Positions 40,978 to 52,338 of a DNA stretch of 64,000 nt are shown here, in pieces. The notes beneath the pieces were generated by a model. The model saw only the letters and a program-made list of their open reading frames with translations, did not search any database and was not told where the DNA came from. Within the stretch, counting starts at the first letter, position 1; the number at the start of each line of letters is the position of its first letter. A program made the position numbers and the translations under genes. This stretch comes from an uncultured Clostridia bacterium (GTDB lineage: Bacteria > Bacillota > Clostridia > TANB77 > CAG-508), in assembly GCA_947626815.1 (NCBI GenBank), contig CANQTN010000001.1, positions 142,483 to 206,482 on the forward strand, read 5' to 3'.

Positions 40978-43900
40978 ATGATAGTAACATTAATTGGAAA
41001 ACAAAAACTACATAAAATAATATTGCCAAAAGAAATATCAGGAAATTATTGGATATATGATGAGACTAAAGAAGAAAAGCAAAAACTTTTAAACATAGAG
41101 GCAAAAGACGGTAAATGGAAAGTGCTAAGTAACAATCATGTAAAAATACTAGATCCAAAATATGCAAAAATACCTGAGAAAGAGTCAAAAACAATAAAAC
41201 AGCAAGAAAGGGAAATTAACACACTAACATTATCCGAATATTGTATATATATAGTAAAATTTACAAATAGAGAAATGCAAAACGATATATATATATTGCA
41301 ATGTTTACCAGCATTTGAAGAGGACTTAATTCATCTAAACATAAAGCATACACAAGAAATATTAATTGGAAAAAGTGAACTAAATCAAATATCATATGAT
41401 AATCTATTTGTTTCAAATACACATGCTAGAATATTTTTCTATAATGGAAGATTCATAATAGAAAACTATGATGAAAAGATTGGAACATATGTAAATGGAG
41501 AGCAAATAGGTAAATGGAAAAAAGTTTTATCAAATGGTGACGTAATTTATATAATGGGACTAAAAATAATTTTATTAGGGAATAGCATATTTATAAATAA
41601 TCCATTAAATAAAATAAAATACAATACTCAACAATTAATATATGAAGAAAGAAAAGAAGAAGAAGTAATAGAAACAGAAGAAGAAAACAAAAATATAGAA
41701 CTATATTCACCAAAAGACTATTTTTATAAATCTCCAAGAATAAGAGAAAAAATAGAAAGGAAAAGCGTAAAAATAGAACCACCACCAGCAAAACAAGTAA
41801 GTGACAAAATGCAACAAATACTAACAATTGTATCTACATTAACTATGGGATTAATGTCGGTTTTTTATATAATGCAAACAATAGAAACAATATCTAGTGG
41901 AACAGCATCATTAATGAATATTATAATGTCAGTTATGATGTCTTCTATGATGCTTGTAACAAGCTTAATAATACCAATAATATCTATGAAATTACAAAAA
42001 AAGATGGAAACAAAATATGAAGAGAAAAGGCAAAAATTATATAAAAAATATATTAATTCAAAAATAGAAGAAGTAAATAATATAAAAAAAGAACAACGAG
42101 AATTACTATTTAAAAATTATGCAACTGTAGAAGAATGTACAAAAATAATAATAGATAAAACTGAACGACTATGGGAAAGAAACGAAGGAGATTTTGACTT
42201 TTTATCTGTAAGTTTAGGTACAGGAGATACAGCACTAGAGATAGATGTACAATATCCAGAGAAAAAAGCATTTTCAATGGAAGATGAGGACAATTTAGAA
42301 GTTATACTAAATGATTTTACTAAAGAAGTAAAAGAACTAAAAAATGCACCTGTAACTTTTTCTTTTTTAGAAAATAAAGTATCAGCACTAGTTGGTCAAA
42401 ATGAAGAAATAGTACAAAAATTCATGCAGAACTTATTAATACAATTAATTACTTTTCATAATTATCATGATTTAAAATTTGTATGCTTAATGAAAAAAGA
42501 TATTAATAAAAAATGGGATTATATAAAAATGTTCCCATATGTCTGGAATGATTCTAGAGACTTTAGATTTTTTGAAGAAGATAATGAAGATGAAATGGAA
42601 GAAATATCAAAATACTTGGAAAATGAATTTGATATGAGAAAAGGTGGAGGAGATCAGAATGATGATCAAAGTAAAGTAAATATACCACATTATTTAATAA
42701 TAACAGATGATTACAGAAAAATACAAAATTTAAAAATAATAACTAAAATTTTAGCAGAAAAAAATAATATTGGATTTAGCATATTATGTATAACAAATAA
42801 CTTAAAGCAACTTCCAGCTGAATGTACAAAATTTATTAGCATAAATGATGACAATACTGGAAAATTATTTGGCAATGAACTAACAGAAGATAGCCAAAGA
42901 GAATTTAAATTTAATACATCTAATATATTTTTCTTTGATAAAATAGTTAGAACAATATTTAATATTCCAATAAAATATAAAGAAACAGAAAAAAATTCGT
43001 TACCAAATAGTTATACATTTCTAGAAATGTATAATGTAGGATTAGTAGAACAGCTAAACATATTAGAGAGATGGAAAAATAATGATTCAACATTATCACT
43101 GGCAGCACCTATAGGAGTAAGAGGTTCTGGAAGAATAATCAATTTAGATATTCATGAAAAAGCTCATGGACCACATGGTTTAATAGCAGGAACAACTGGT
43201 TCTGGAAAAAGTGAATTTATTATTACATATGTATTATCATTAGCAGTAAATTATCACCCAGATGATGTAGCATTTATATTAATAGATTACAAAGGTGGAG
43301 GGCTAGCAGGAGCATTTAAAAAACAAGATATAGTTTTACCACATTTAGCAGGAACAATAACAAATATAGATACAGATGGTTTAAATAGATCATTAGTGTC
43401 AATACAAAGTGAGTTAAAAAGAAGACAAAAAATGTTTAATGAGGCAAGAGAAAAGACAAATGAAGGAACAATAGATATATATAAATATCAAAAACTATAT
43501 CATAATGGAGTTATAGATACACCAATACCACATTTATTTATAATATGTGATGAGTTTGCCGAATTAAAACAGCAACAACCAGATTTTATGGGAGAATTAG
43601 TAAGTGTTGCAAGAATTGGACGTAGTTTAGGAGTTCACCTAATACTTGCAACACAAAAACCAAGTGGAGTTGTTGACGAACAAATAAAAAGTAATAGTAA
43701 ATTTGGAATATGCTTAAAAGTACAAGAAAAGTCAGATAGTACAGATATAATAGAAACAACAGATGCAGCATATTTGAAACAAGCGGGAAGATTTTATATA
43801 AAAGTAGGAAATGGAGAATATTATGATTTAGGACAATCAGGGTATTCTGGAGCTCCTTATTTTCCATCAGATAATATAAAAAAGCAAGCAGATGACTCAA

Positions 43901-45654
43901 TAAAATTTATTTCTGATACAGGAAACATAATAAAAGAATCAAATGACTATACGCAAAAAAAAGTAAATAGAGATGGTGATCAGATAACCCAAATAATAAA
44001 ACACATTTATGAAGTAGCAAAGATGGAAAATATAAAATCAAGACAATTATGGTTAGACGATATATCAGAGAAAATCTATTTAAAAGAAACTAAAGATAAA
44101 TATAAATTTAAGACCAAGCAAAATGAAGTAATAGTTACAGTAGGTGAATATGATGATCCAGAACATCAAAATCAAGGTATTGTAAACTTGAATTTTACAA
44201 AAAATGGAAATGCAATAATTTATGGAAATGCAGACAGTGGAAAAGAGACATTAATGAGTACAATTGTGTATGATTTAATGACAACATATACAACAAAGCA
44301 AGTTTGGACATATATATTAGATTTTGGAACAGAAGCATTAAAGATATTTAGAAATGCTCCACATGTAGGTGAAGTTATATTTGCAAAAGATACAGAAAAA
44401 CTGGGAAGATTTTTTGCAAGAATGAGAGAGACTTTAAAAGAACGAAAAGAAATTTTATCAGAATATAATGGTGATTACAATTTTTATCTAAAACAAACTG
44501 GAAAAACAATGCCATTAATAGTAATTATGATAAATGGATTTGAGTCATTTAATGAAAAACATATGGATGAATATGATGATTTATTGGCGGTATTAACAAG
44601 AGAAGGTTCTAAATTAGGAATAGTATTTGTTATTTCAGCAACAAATTCTAATGATGTAAGATATAGAATGGCACAAAATTTCAAACAAAAAATGGCATTA
44701 AAATTAAATGATTCAAGTGACTATGGAAACATATTTGAAGATTTTAAAATAAAAAAACCATCAAATAAATTTGCAAGGGGATTGGTAAACATTGAAGATA
44801 ACGTTTATGAATTTCAGACGGCAAAATCGTGCGAACCAGAGGATTATAATGTATTTATAAAATCAGAAATAGAAAGAATATCATCTAATAATGAGCTCAT
44901 TGCAGAAAAAATAAAAATATTGCCAGAAAAAGTAAAACTAGAAGAAATGGAACAATATATTACAGATTTAACTAATGTTCCATTAGGCTTGGCAAGAAAA
45001 GACATTAAAGTAGAAACATTTGACTTTATGAATAAGTTTATGAGTGCTATAGTCGGAAAAGATATAGATGAAGTTGTACAATATGCAGCAAACCTAAAAG
45101 AAGAAATAGATTTAATTGATAATGTAGAAACAATAATGATTGATGCTGAGAAAAAAATACTAAGTGGAATAAATGATTTAAGTGACAATTATAAAGAACT
45201 AATTTCTGAAGAAAAAAGCAAAAAAAACAAATGTGTTTTTATTATTGGTATTCAAAAATTTTTAGACTATATGGAACAAATGTTAAGAGAATCTAAAAAT
45301 AAAAGCGACAGTGATGAAGAAGACGATGATGAAGATTTTATGGATGGATCTGAAAAATTAGAATCAATAATAAAACAGTGTAAACAAAAGAAAAATTATT
45401 GTTTTATTATAGTAGATACTGCATCTAGATTTAAGGAACACGGTTATGACGATTGGTATAGTAAAAATAAACAAGAAGATAATATTATATATGTTGGTGA
45501 TGGTATAGATGATCAATATTTATTAGATGTAAATGCAAAACGTAAAGAAATTTCAAATAACTGTGGACGAAGTTTTGGATATATAAATAAAAAAGGAAAG
45601 ACAACAATGATAAAACTTTTAGGAATGAAAGAAAAGAGTGAAGAAGATGAATGA
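40978..45654 (+). CDS. essC: type VII secretion EssC/YukB-like FtsK/SpoIIIE ATPase with FHA domain
   Basis: FHA region (HTQEILIGKSELNQISYDN), GLIAGTTGSGKSEFIITYVLSLAVNYHPDDVAFILIDYKGGG, multiple ATPase domains. Confidence 0.9.
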   Translation: MIVTLIGKQKLHKIILPKEISGNYWIYDETKEEKQKLLNIEAKDGKWKVLSNNHVKILDPKYAKIPEKESKTIKQQEREINTLTLSEYCIYIVKFTNREMQNDIYILQCLPAFEEDLIHLNIKHTQEILIGKSELNQISYDNLFVSNTHARIFFYNGRFIIENYDEKIGTYVNGEQIGKWKKVLSNGDVIYIMGLKIILLGNSIFINNPLNKIKYNTQQLIYEERKEEEVIETEEENKNIELYSPKDYFYKSPRIREKIERKSVKIEPPPAKQVSDKMQQILTIVSTLTMGLMSVFYIMQTIETISSGTASLMNIIMSVMMSSMMLVTSLIIPIISMKLQKKMETKYEEKRQKLYKKYINSKIEEVNNIKKEQRELLFKNYATVEECTKIIIDKTERLWERNEGDFDFLSVSLGTGDTALEIDVQYPEKKAFSMEDEDNLEVILNDFTKEVKELKNAPVTFSFLENKVSALVGQNEEIVQKFMQNLLIQLITFHNYHDLKFVCLMKKDINKKWDYIKMFPYVWNDSRDFRFFEEDNEDEMEEISKYLENEFDMRKGGGDQNDDQSKVNIPHYLIITDDYRKIQNLKIITKILAEKNNIGFSILCITNNLKQLPAECTKFISINDDNTGKLFGNELTEDSQREFKFNTSNIFFFDKIVRTIFNIPIKYKETEKNSLPNSYTFLEMYNVGLVEQLNILERWKNNDSTLSLAAPIGVRGSGRIINLDIHEKAHGPHGLIAGTTGSGKSEFIITYVLSLAVNYHPDDVAFILIDYKGGGLAGAFKKQDIVLPHLAGTITNIDTDGLNRSLVSIQSELKRRQKMFNEAREKTNEGTIDIYKYQKLYHNGVIDTPIPHLFIICDEFAELKQQQPDFMGELVSVARIGRSLGVHLILATQKPSGVVDEQIKSNSKFGICLKVQEKSDSTDIIETTDAAYLKQAGRFYIKVGNGEYYDLGQSGYSGAPYFPSDNIKKQADDSIKFISDTGNIIKESNDYTQKKVNRDGDQITQIIKHIYEVAKMENIKSRQLWLDDISEKIYLKETKDKYKFKTKQNEVIVTVGEYDDPEHQNQGIVNLNFTKNGNAIIYGNADSGKETLMSTIVYDLMTTYTTKQVWTYILDFGTEALKIFRNAPHVGEVIFAKDTEKLGRFFARMRETLKERKEILSEYNGDYNFYLKQTGKTMPLIVIMINGFESFNEKHMDEYDDLLAVLTREGSKLGIVFVISATNSNDVRYRMAQNFKQKMALKLNDSSDYGNIFEDFKIKKPSNKFARGLVNIEDNVYEFQTAKSCEPEDYNVFIKSEIERISSNNELIAEKIKILPEKVKLEEMEQYITDLTNVPLGLARKDIKVETFDFMNKFMSAIVGKDIDEVVQYAANLKEEIDLIDNVETIMIDAEKKILSGINDLSDNYKELISEEKSKKNKCVFIIGIQKFLDYMEQMLRESKNKSDSDEEDDDEDFMDGSEKLESIIKQCKQKKNYCFIIVDTASRFKEHGYDDWYSKNKQEDNIIYVGDGIDDQYLLDVNAKRKEISNNCGRSFGYINKKGKTTMIKLLGMKEKSEEDE

Positions 45655-45898
45655 AATATTAGTTAAACTTTATGTACCAATAATAGATGGAAGTTATGAT
45701 ATTTTAATACCAGCTAATAAAAGGATTTATACTATTATAGGAATGTTAGTAAAATCAATTAGAGAACTTACAAAAGGATATTATAATCCTAAAAAAAATC
45801 CACAATTATATGATAAAATATCAGCTAAAGCTTATGATATAAATTTGTTAGTAGCAGAATCTGATATAAGAAATGGTACGGAATTGATTTTGATATAA
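45647..45898 (+). CDS. YukD/EsaB-like ubiquitin-fold protein
   Basis: MNEILVKLYVPIIDGSYDILIPANKRIYTIIGMLVKSI; immediately follows essC. Confidence 0.7.
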   Translation: MNEILVKLYVPIIDGSYDILIPANKRIYTIIGMLVKSIRELTKGYYNPKKNPQLYDKISAKAYDINLLVAESDIRNGTELILI

Positions 45899-45965
45899 AA
45901 AGAAGTGAATTACGAAAGACTAAATAAAAAAGTAAGACAAAATATATGAAAAGAGGAGAAATAAA

Positions 45966-46769
45966 ATGAGATTTAGTATAATCATTCCTACATATAATTC
46001 AGAAAAAGAAATAGATAGAGCAATCGAAAGTATTAATAACCAGACTTATAAAGACTATGAAATAATTGTAATTGATGATTGCTCAAAAGATAATACATAT
46101 AATGTACTACAAAAATATAATGACATAAAAATTATAAAAAATGAAGAAAATATTAAAGCTGGAGGAAGCAGAAATAAAGGGATTAATTGTGCTAAAGGAG
46201 ATTATATAATTTTCTTAGATGCAGATGATTATTTAGCCGAAAGTAATACATTAGAAAGAATAGATAAAGTAATAGGAAAGGAAACTACTGATATTATTTA
46301 TTTAGGATTTAAAATTGTAGGAAAAATTGAAGAAGAATGGATACCAACCCAAGAAAATTCTACTATAAGTAAAAGGGCTAGAGAGTGGAAATATGAAAAT
46401 GTGTGGGATGTATGTTGGAACAGGGAATTCTTAAATAAAAATAATATTAGATTTGTTGAAAAAAAATTTTTTGAAGATTTTCCATTTTATTATAAAGGAA
46501 TCATTAAAGCAAAAAAATATAAAGTAGCAAGTTTTATTACACATATTTATACAATGTTTAAAGATGATAGTATGACATCTAGTATAAATCCAGAGAAGTT
46601 AAAAGATTTGTATTACAATGTAAATGAGTTTTTGAACTTATTAAATGATGAAACTATAGATACAGATATAAAACCTGATATAGTTTATGCAATATATCGA
46701 GTAGTAGAATATTCAACTAGATTACTTAAACAATATGAAAAAACAATTAATATAAAAGATGAAGATTAG
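45966..46769 (+). CDS. GT2-family glycosyltransferase
   Basis: SIIIPTYNSEKEIDRAIESINNQTYKDYEIIVIDDCSKDNT, FLDADDYL. Confidence 0.92.
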   Translation: MRFSIIIPTYNSEKEIDRAIESINNQTYKDYEIIVIDDCSKDNTYNVLQKYNDIKIIKNEENIKAGGSRNKGINCAKGDYIIFLDADDYLAESNTLERIDKVIGKETTDIIYLGFKIVGKIEEEWIPTQENSTISKRAREWKYENVWDVCWNREFLNKNNIRFVEKKFFEDFPFYYKGIIKAKKYKVASFITHIYTMFKDDSMTSSINPEKLKDLYYNVNEFLNLLNDETIDTDIKPDIVYAIYRVVEYSTRLLKQYEKTINIKDED

Positions 46770-46817
46770 ATTTTTTTCAATTAATTTTATGTAATTTAGA
46801 AAGGAATGTAATAATAA

Positions 46818-47648
46818 ATGGAAATAAGCAATATATCAAAAAATCATAATGAAATAAAAGACTATTTACAAAAAAAATATGTTGATATTATAAATAAATA
46901 TAAAGATAAAGAAAATATTAAAAGGGAAGACTCAAACAATATTTGGATATGTTGGTGGCAAGGTATGGAAAATGCCCCTGATGTAGTTAAACTATGTTTT
47001 GAAAAGGTAAAAAAATTTGCTGGTAGTAGAAAAGTAATTTTAATAACTAAGGAAAATTATAAGCAATATGTTGATATTCCTAATTACATTATAGAAAAAG
47101 TTAATAAAGGTGTAATAACAATTACGCATCTTTCAGATATTTTAAGAATGAATTTATTGAGTGAACATGGAGGTATTTGGCTAGATGCAACATGTTTTTT
47201 AACAGATAACATATTTAATGATTTAAATTTAGACTTTTATACTATAAAATTACCGCATAATGAAAATGAAATATGTGTTTCAGATGGTAGATGGTGTGGA
47301 TTTTTTATGAGTGGAACTAAAAATAATGTTTTATTTGATTTTGCTAAAGAATTTTTTAATGAATATTGGAAAAACGAGAATTCTTTAATAGATTATTTTT
47401 TAATAGACTATACAATTGCTATTGCATATGACAACATAAAATATGTAAAACAAATGATAGATAAGGTTCCAGAAAATAATATATTAATTCATAAATTAAA
47501 AGAAATACTTAATGAGGAATTTGATGAAAAAAAATATGAGGAATTATTAAAATCCAATAAAATACATAAATTGGCACATGAGAGAAAATATATAACGAAT
47601 TTACCAAATGGAAAAAGAACATTTTATGGATATATTAATTTAAATTAA
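46818..47648 (+). CDS. capsular polysaccharide synthesis / GT32-like glycosyltransferase
   Basis: IWICWWQGMENAPDVVKLC...HLSDILRMNLLSEHGGIWLDATCFL. Confidence 0.85.
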   Translation: MEISNISKNHNEIKDYLQKKYVDIINKYKDKENIKREDSNNIWICWWQGMENAPDVVKLCFEKVKKFAGSRKVILITKENYKQYVDIPNYIIEKVNKGVITITHLSDILRMNLLSEHGGIWLDATCFLTDNIFNDLNLDFYTIKLPHNENEICVSDGRWCGFFMSGTKNNVLFDFAKEFFNEYWKNENSLIDYFLIDYTIAIAYDNIKYVKQMIDKVPENNILIHKLKEILNEEFDEKKYEELLKSNKIHKLAHERKYITNLPNGKRTFYGYINLN

Positions 47649-47663
47649 ACATAATTTAAAAAT

Positions 47664-47712
47664 AAAAGCCTGTAATGCAGATATATATTGTATTACAGAC
47701 TTTTGACTTTTT
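47664..47712 (+). terminator. terminator hairpin
   Basis: AAAAGCCTGTAATGCAGATATATATTGTATTACAGACTTTT. Confidence 0.6.
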
Positions 47713-47735
47713 ATATTGTTACAATTTTTAGTTAT

Positions 47736-47902
47736 GGTGCAAATGGTCAATGATAATATATTATTTATTTGTAACTCCCAGCTACATAACAGCTTGTATA
47801 CCAAATTTTATAATAAATTATAAAATTTGCATTACAATCTGTAATTTGCTGGTCCCCCCGAATTGTTACTGCATAAATAATATATTATCTTTGACCACTT
47901 TA
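47736..47902. repeat. MITE-like element copy F
   Basis: GGTGCAAATGGTCAATGATAATATATTATTTA...TAAATAATATATTATCTTTGACCAC with common core. Confidence 0.8.
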
Positions 47903-48016
47903 TATTGTCTAATACTTGTCTAATACTTTGAAATTTTATTTTACTAGTATTGAAACAAAATTTAATTTATGATATATTAAGTATATATTTATATCTGAAG
48001 AGGAGATGAGGTTAAA

Positions 48017-49543
48017 ATGAGTAGTACTCGAGGTAGAAGATATGAAGAACCAAAACTAAACTTAAAAAAAGTATTTGCAGTTATAATAGCAGTAATAGTA
48101 ATAATAATGTCTATTTTTGGAATAAAAAAAATATTAACTAAAGATAGTAAACAAGCTAAAATATCTAGTAAAGACTATATAGCAGTATATAAAGACAACA
48201 AATGGGGAGTAATAGATTCAACAAGCGAAATAGTTATAGATCCTTCTTATCAAGAGATGATAATAATTCCAAATAGTAAAAAAGATGTATTTATATGCAC
48301 ATATGATGTAAATTATGAAACGGGAGAATATAAAACAAAGGCATTGAACAGTAAAAATGAGGAAATTTTAACTCAATATGATAAAATAGAAGTAATTTCA
48401 AACCAAGATGAAAATAATAATATATTTTATGAAGATGTAATATTAAGAGTAAAAAAAGGAGAAAAATATGGTTTAATTGATTTAGATGGAAAAGAATTAA
48501 CATCTTGTGACTATGAAGAAATAACAATAATTCCGGGAATTAAAAATATAGTAAAAATAAAAAAAGACGGAAAATATGGAATTATGGACAACCAAGGAAA
48601 AGAAATCATAAAACCTCAATATGCAGAAATAACAAACTTAGGGAATGACAAAAACGCAGGATTTATAATAACAAATGAATTAGGAAAACAAGGAATAGTA
48701 AATTATTTTAATCAACCTGTATTAGAGGCAAAATATGATGAAGTTACCAAAATATATGGAAATAACGCATATGTTGTAAAACAAGCAGGGAAGCAAATTG
48801 TAGTAGACAAAGAAGGAAAAGAAATATTAAATACAGGATTTGAAGAGGTAAAACAAATATTAAAAAATACTGAAAATGGTATAATATTTACAAATGGAGG
48901 CAAATATGGCGTTATGAATTTATTAGGAACAGTAACAATTCCTCCTCAATATGAAGAATTACAAGAAGCAAAAACAGGATTACTAATAGCAAAAAAAGAT
49001 GGAAAATATGGAGTAATAGACATACAAATGCAATCAAAAATTGAATTCAATTATATTTCTATAAATTACAATGAAAAAGCAGATATATATATAGCTGAAA
49101 AATCTGATTATAGTAATGATATAATTGATAATATATTTAACATTAGGCAAATAGGAATTTTATTAGAATTAAATGATGAGAAAGGTTATATAGCTTTAAG
49201 GCAAGATGATGAAGATAAATATTATAATTTAAAATTTGAAGAAAAAAATAAAACAGAAATATACACGAAAAACTCTTTATTTAAGAGTAAAAAAGATGGA
49301 AAATATGGCTTTGTAGATAAAGATGGAAAAGTAATTGTAGATTATGAATATGATGATGCAACAGAACAAAATGAGTATGGATATGCTGGAATAAAAAAGG
49401 ATGGAAAATGGGGAGCAATTGATCATAATGGAACAGTAGTACAAGAACCAACATATAATTTAGATGAATATTTAAAAATTGACTTCATAGGCAGATGGCA
49501 TTTAGGAAAAGATCTTAATATGAATTATTACAATCAATTATAA
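48017..49543 (+). CDS. membrane-anchored WG-repeat protein
   Basis: N-terminal TM then repeats YKDNKWGVIDSTSEIVIDP, KDGKYGIMDNQGKEIIKPQY, KDGKYGFVDKDGKVIVDYEYD. Confidence 0.85.
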   Translation: MSSTRGRRYEEPKLNLKKVFAVIIAVIVIIMSIFGIKKILTKDSKQAKISSKDYIAVYKDNKWGVIDSTSEIVIDPSYQEMIIIPNSKKDVFICTYDVNYETGEYKTKALNSKNEEILTQYDKIEVISNQDENNNIFYEDVILRVKKGEKYGLIDLDGKELTSCDYEEITIIPGIKNIVKIKKDGKYGIMDNQGKEIIKPQYAEITNLGNDKNAGFIITNELGKQGIVNYFNQPVLEAKYDEVTKIYGNNAYVVKQAGKQIVVDKEGKEILNTGFEEVKQILKNTENGIIFTNGGKYGVMNLLGTVTIPPQYEELQEAKTGLLIAKKDGKYGVIDIQMQSKIEFNYISINYNEKADIYIAEKSDYSNDIIDNIFNIRQIGILLELNDEKGYIALRQDDEDKYYNLKFEEKNKTEIYTKNSLFKSKKDGKYGFVDKDGKVIVDYEYDDATEQNEYGYAGIKKDGKWGAIDHNGTVVQEPTYNLDEYLKIDFIGRWHLGKDLNMNYYNQL

Positions 49544-49577
49544 TAAAAATCGCAAAAAATATTAAAAGATAGGTGAA

Positions 49578-49725
49578 GTTTGAAAAATAATTACAATTTT
49601 GGCGTTGTCAAACATCATTTGAAATTTAATCAACGTACAAAAAGTACGTCTCATAAATTTCAAACTCGTTTTCCTAGCCAAAATTTAATTCTTTTCCAAA
49701 CAGATTTGTGCCTTAGAAAGGAATA
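49578..49725. repeat. hairpin/SD-carrying repeat, full copy 2
   Basis: near-identical to 55962-56108. Confidence 0.85.
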
Positions 49726-49734
49726 GTAGTAATA

Positions 49735-50964
49735 ATGGAACTAAAGACAAATTATCAATATACATATTTTATACATCCCTTTATAGTGAAGGAAAATAAA
49801 TATCAAAGATATATATTAAAAATGTTAAAAGATAAGAACAGTACATTAAAAGTATTTAAAAAAGGAAAAGACTTACAGCTATATCAATATTTTTTACCAA
49901 AAGCAAGAGAATTTTTATTTACAACATTTAGATATGGAGACTCAAAAATAAAAAAATTAGAAGAATTACCAATAGAAACAAGAGCTGCAATACTAGCTAA
50001 GAATCCATGTACAGTATTTGAATATAATTTAGAAAAAGATATACAGGGAAAAATTGAACAAGCAAATGGCATATTTTTTAACATTAGAAAAATAGAAATA
50101 ATATGTTTTTACACAGGAATATGTTTTTTAACAATAAAAACAACAGTAGAAGATAATGTAGAATTTAGTAATATATTAAATTTTAATTATAAATTCAAAG
50201 ACATAAACAATCAATTATCAAATTTAGAAAATTATGATAATATAAGAATACAAACAGATAGTTTCAATGATGTAAAAACATTTCAAGAATTTATAAGAGG
50301 AATAACTGGTTTAAATTCAGAAGCGGCAAAATTGAATATAGATACAGAAAGATTTTTAACATATTCATATGTATGTATAGATCAAGAAGCATGGAATTCT
50401 ACTAATAATTTTGATGATATTAAATATCAATTTATAAAATATGCTAACATATTACCAGCAGATAGTAGTAGAGGTTATGAATATGAAAAAATACAAACAT
50501 TTTCTAGATGGAAATATGCAAAAATAGGACTAAGTAAGCAGGCAATGACATTATTTTCATCAAGTATTGACATAAATAACTATACAATATTACCTGAAGA
50601 ATATGAAAATCAATATTTTTATACATATATATTTAATCAATACAAAAAAATATACTTAAAAAAAATAGAGCTAGAATTTAAAGACATGTCAAAAATAAAA
50701 AAAGCAAGAAAAAAATTTGTAGAATTTACAAAAAATTTATGGATACAAGAAATAACATCAGATGAAACTGGAACATTATTAAATGATAAATTACAAGAGA
50801 CATTGGAGCTAAACCAATTATATGCACAGGTAAAAAATAAATATGACATATTATATAAAGAGCAAAATTTTGAAAGAGAAAGAAAAACTACAATATTTAT
50901 AGCATTATTATTAGTTATGTCATTAATATTAAATATAATAAATTTTATAGGAATATTTAAGTAA
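49735..50964 (+). CDS. hypothetical protein with C-terminal TM
   Basis: long ORF; C-terminal hydrophobic segment TIFIALLLVMSLILNIINFIGIF. Confidence 0.7.
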   Translation: MELKTNYQYTYFIHPFIVKENKYQRYILKMLKDKNSTLKVFKKGKDLQLYQYFLPKAREFLFTTFRYGDSKIKKLEELPIETRAAILAKNPCTVFEYNLEKDIQGKIEQANGIFFNIRKIEIICFYTGICFLTIKTTVEDNVEFSNILNFNYKFKDINNQLSNLENYDNIRIQTDSFNDVKTFQEFIRGITGLNSEAAKLNIDTERFLTYSYVCIDQEAWNSTNNFDDIKYQFIKYANILPADSSRGYEYEKIQTFSRWKYAKIGLSKQAMTLFSSSIDINNYTILPEEYENQYFYTYIFNQYKKIYLKKIELEFKDMSKIKKARKKFVEFTKNLWIQEITSDETGTLLNDKLQETLELNQLYAQVKNKYDILYKEQNFERERKTTIFIALLLVMSLILNIINFIGIFK

Positions 50965-51028
50965 AATGACCTTGAAAAAGTATTAAAATTATATCAAAAA
51001 ATAAGTGAAAAAGAAAAGGTGAAAAATT

Positions 51029-51412
51029 TTGAAAATTACTTGTGGAACTGACATAATAGAAATAGATAGAATAAAAGAAAGTATAGAAGAACAAACAACA
51101 GGAGAAGCATTTAAAAAAAGAGTATATACAGACCAAGAAATCGAATACTGTGAAAGTAAAAAAAATCAAAAATATCAGCATTATGCAGCGAGATTTGCAG
51201 CAAAAGAAGCAGTATTCAAAGCTATTTCTGAGCAGTTGGAAAACAAATATTCAATTACGTGGAAAAACATAGAAGTAATTAATAATAAGCAAGGAAAACC
51301 AACAATAAATATGAAAGATATTACTAATGAGGAATTAGAAATAAAAAATATAGACATTAGTATATCTCATTGTAAGAATTACGCTGTAGCAAATGCAATT
51401 GTTATATTTTAA
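51029..51412 (+). CDS. acpS: holo-[acyl-carrier-protein] synthase
   Basis: CGTDIIEIDRIKESIE, RFAAKEAVFKAI, ISISHCKNYAVA. Confidence 0.92.
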   Translation: MKITCGTDIIEIDRIKESIEEQTTGEAFKKRVYTDQEIEYCESKKNQKYQHYAARFAAKEAVFKAISEQLENKYSITWKNIEVINNKQGKPTINMKDITNEELEIKNIDISISHCKNYAVANAIVIF

Positions 51413-51505
51413 GAAAATTACCATTGGATGTGTTCTTTTTTGACAATTTTTTGTCATTAAAAACGTAATATATTTGGGTAATTTTAAAATGTATAGGAGA
51501 TTATA

Positions 51506-52285
51506 ATGGAGTTATTTGATAGTCATGCACATTTAGATGATGAAAAATTTAATGACGATAGAGAACAAATAATAGAGGAGATTTATCAAGCTGGTATAAC
51601 AAAATTTATATCAGCAGGCTATAATGTAGAAAGTTCTGAAATAGCAAAAAAATTATCTGAACAATATGAATTTATATATTCTACAGCTGGAATTTCTCCA
51701 AATGATATTCCACAAACTGAAGAAGAATTGTGGAAAATGCTCAGTAAAATAAAAGAAATAGCTTTGCAAAGTAGAAAAATTGTTGCAATTGGTGAAATTG
51801 GATTAGACTATTATTGGAATAAAGAAAATAAAGAACTACAAAAATTAGCTTTTATAAAGCAAATAGATATAGCAAATGAGTTAAAATTGCCAATTGTAAT
51901 ACATACAAGAAAGGCGGCTGAAGATACTATACAAATATTAAAACATCATAAAGTTTTTTCAAAGGGTGTTTTTCATTGTTGTTCTTTAAAAGGAGATTTA
52001 TTAAGGCAAGCAATAGAATTAGGATATTATATTTCGTATGCAGGACCAATAACTTTTAAAAATTCAAAAAATGTTGAAGAAGAAATTAATATGGTTCCTA
52101 ATGATAAAATATTAATTGAAACAGATAGCCCATATCTTTCTCCAGAACCAATGAGAGGAAAAAGAAATGACTCTAGAAATGTAAAACTTGTAGCACAAAA
52201 AATAGCAGAAGTAAAAAAAATCTCTATAGAAGATGTTGCGAAAATTACGTATGAAAATGCAGAAAAACTTTTTGCTATAAAGTAA
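51506..52285 (+). CDS. tatD: TatD-family DNase
   Basis: DSHAHLDDEKF, AIGEIGLDYYW, VIHTRKA, ETDSPYLSPEPMRGKRN. Confidence 0.93.
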   Translation: MELFDSHAHLDDEKFNDDREQIIEEIYQAGITKFISAGYNVESSEIAKKLSEQYEFIYSTAGISPNDIPQTEEELWKMLSKIKEIALQSRKIVAIGEIGLDYYWNKENKELQKLAFIKQIDIANELKLPIVIHTRKAAEDTIQILKHHKVFSKGVFHCCSLKGDLLRQAIELGYYISYAGPITFKNSKNVEEEINMVPNDKILIETDSPYLSPEPMRGKRNDSRNVKLVAQKIAEVKKISIEDVAKITYENAEKLFAIK

Positions 52286-52338
52286 AAGAAAAGAAGGCGG
52301 TTAACAAAAAATATTGAAAAACCGTCTTCTTTTATAAA
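52286..52338. terminator. bidirectional terminator
   Basis: AAAAGAAGGCGGTTAAC...AAAACCGTCTTCTTTT. Confidence 0.7.
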
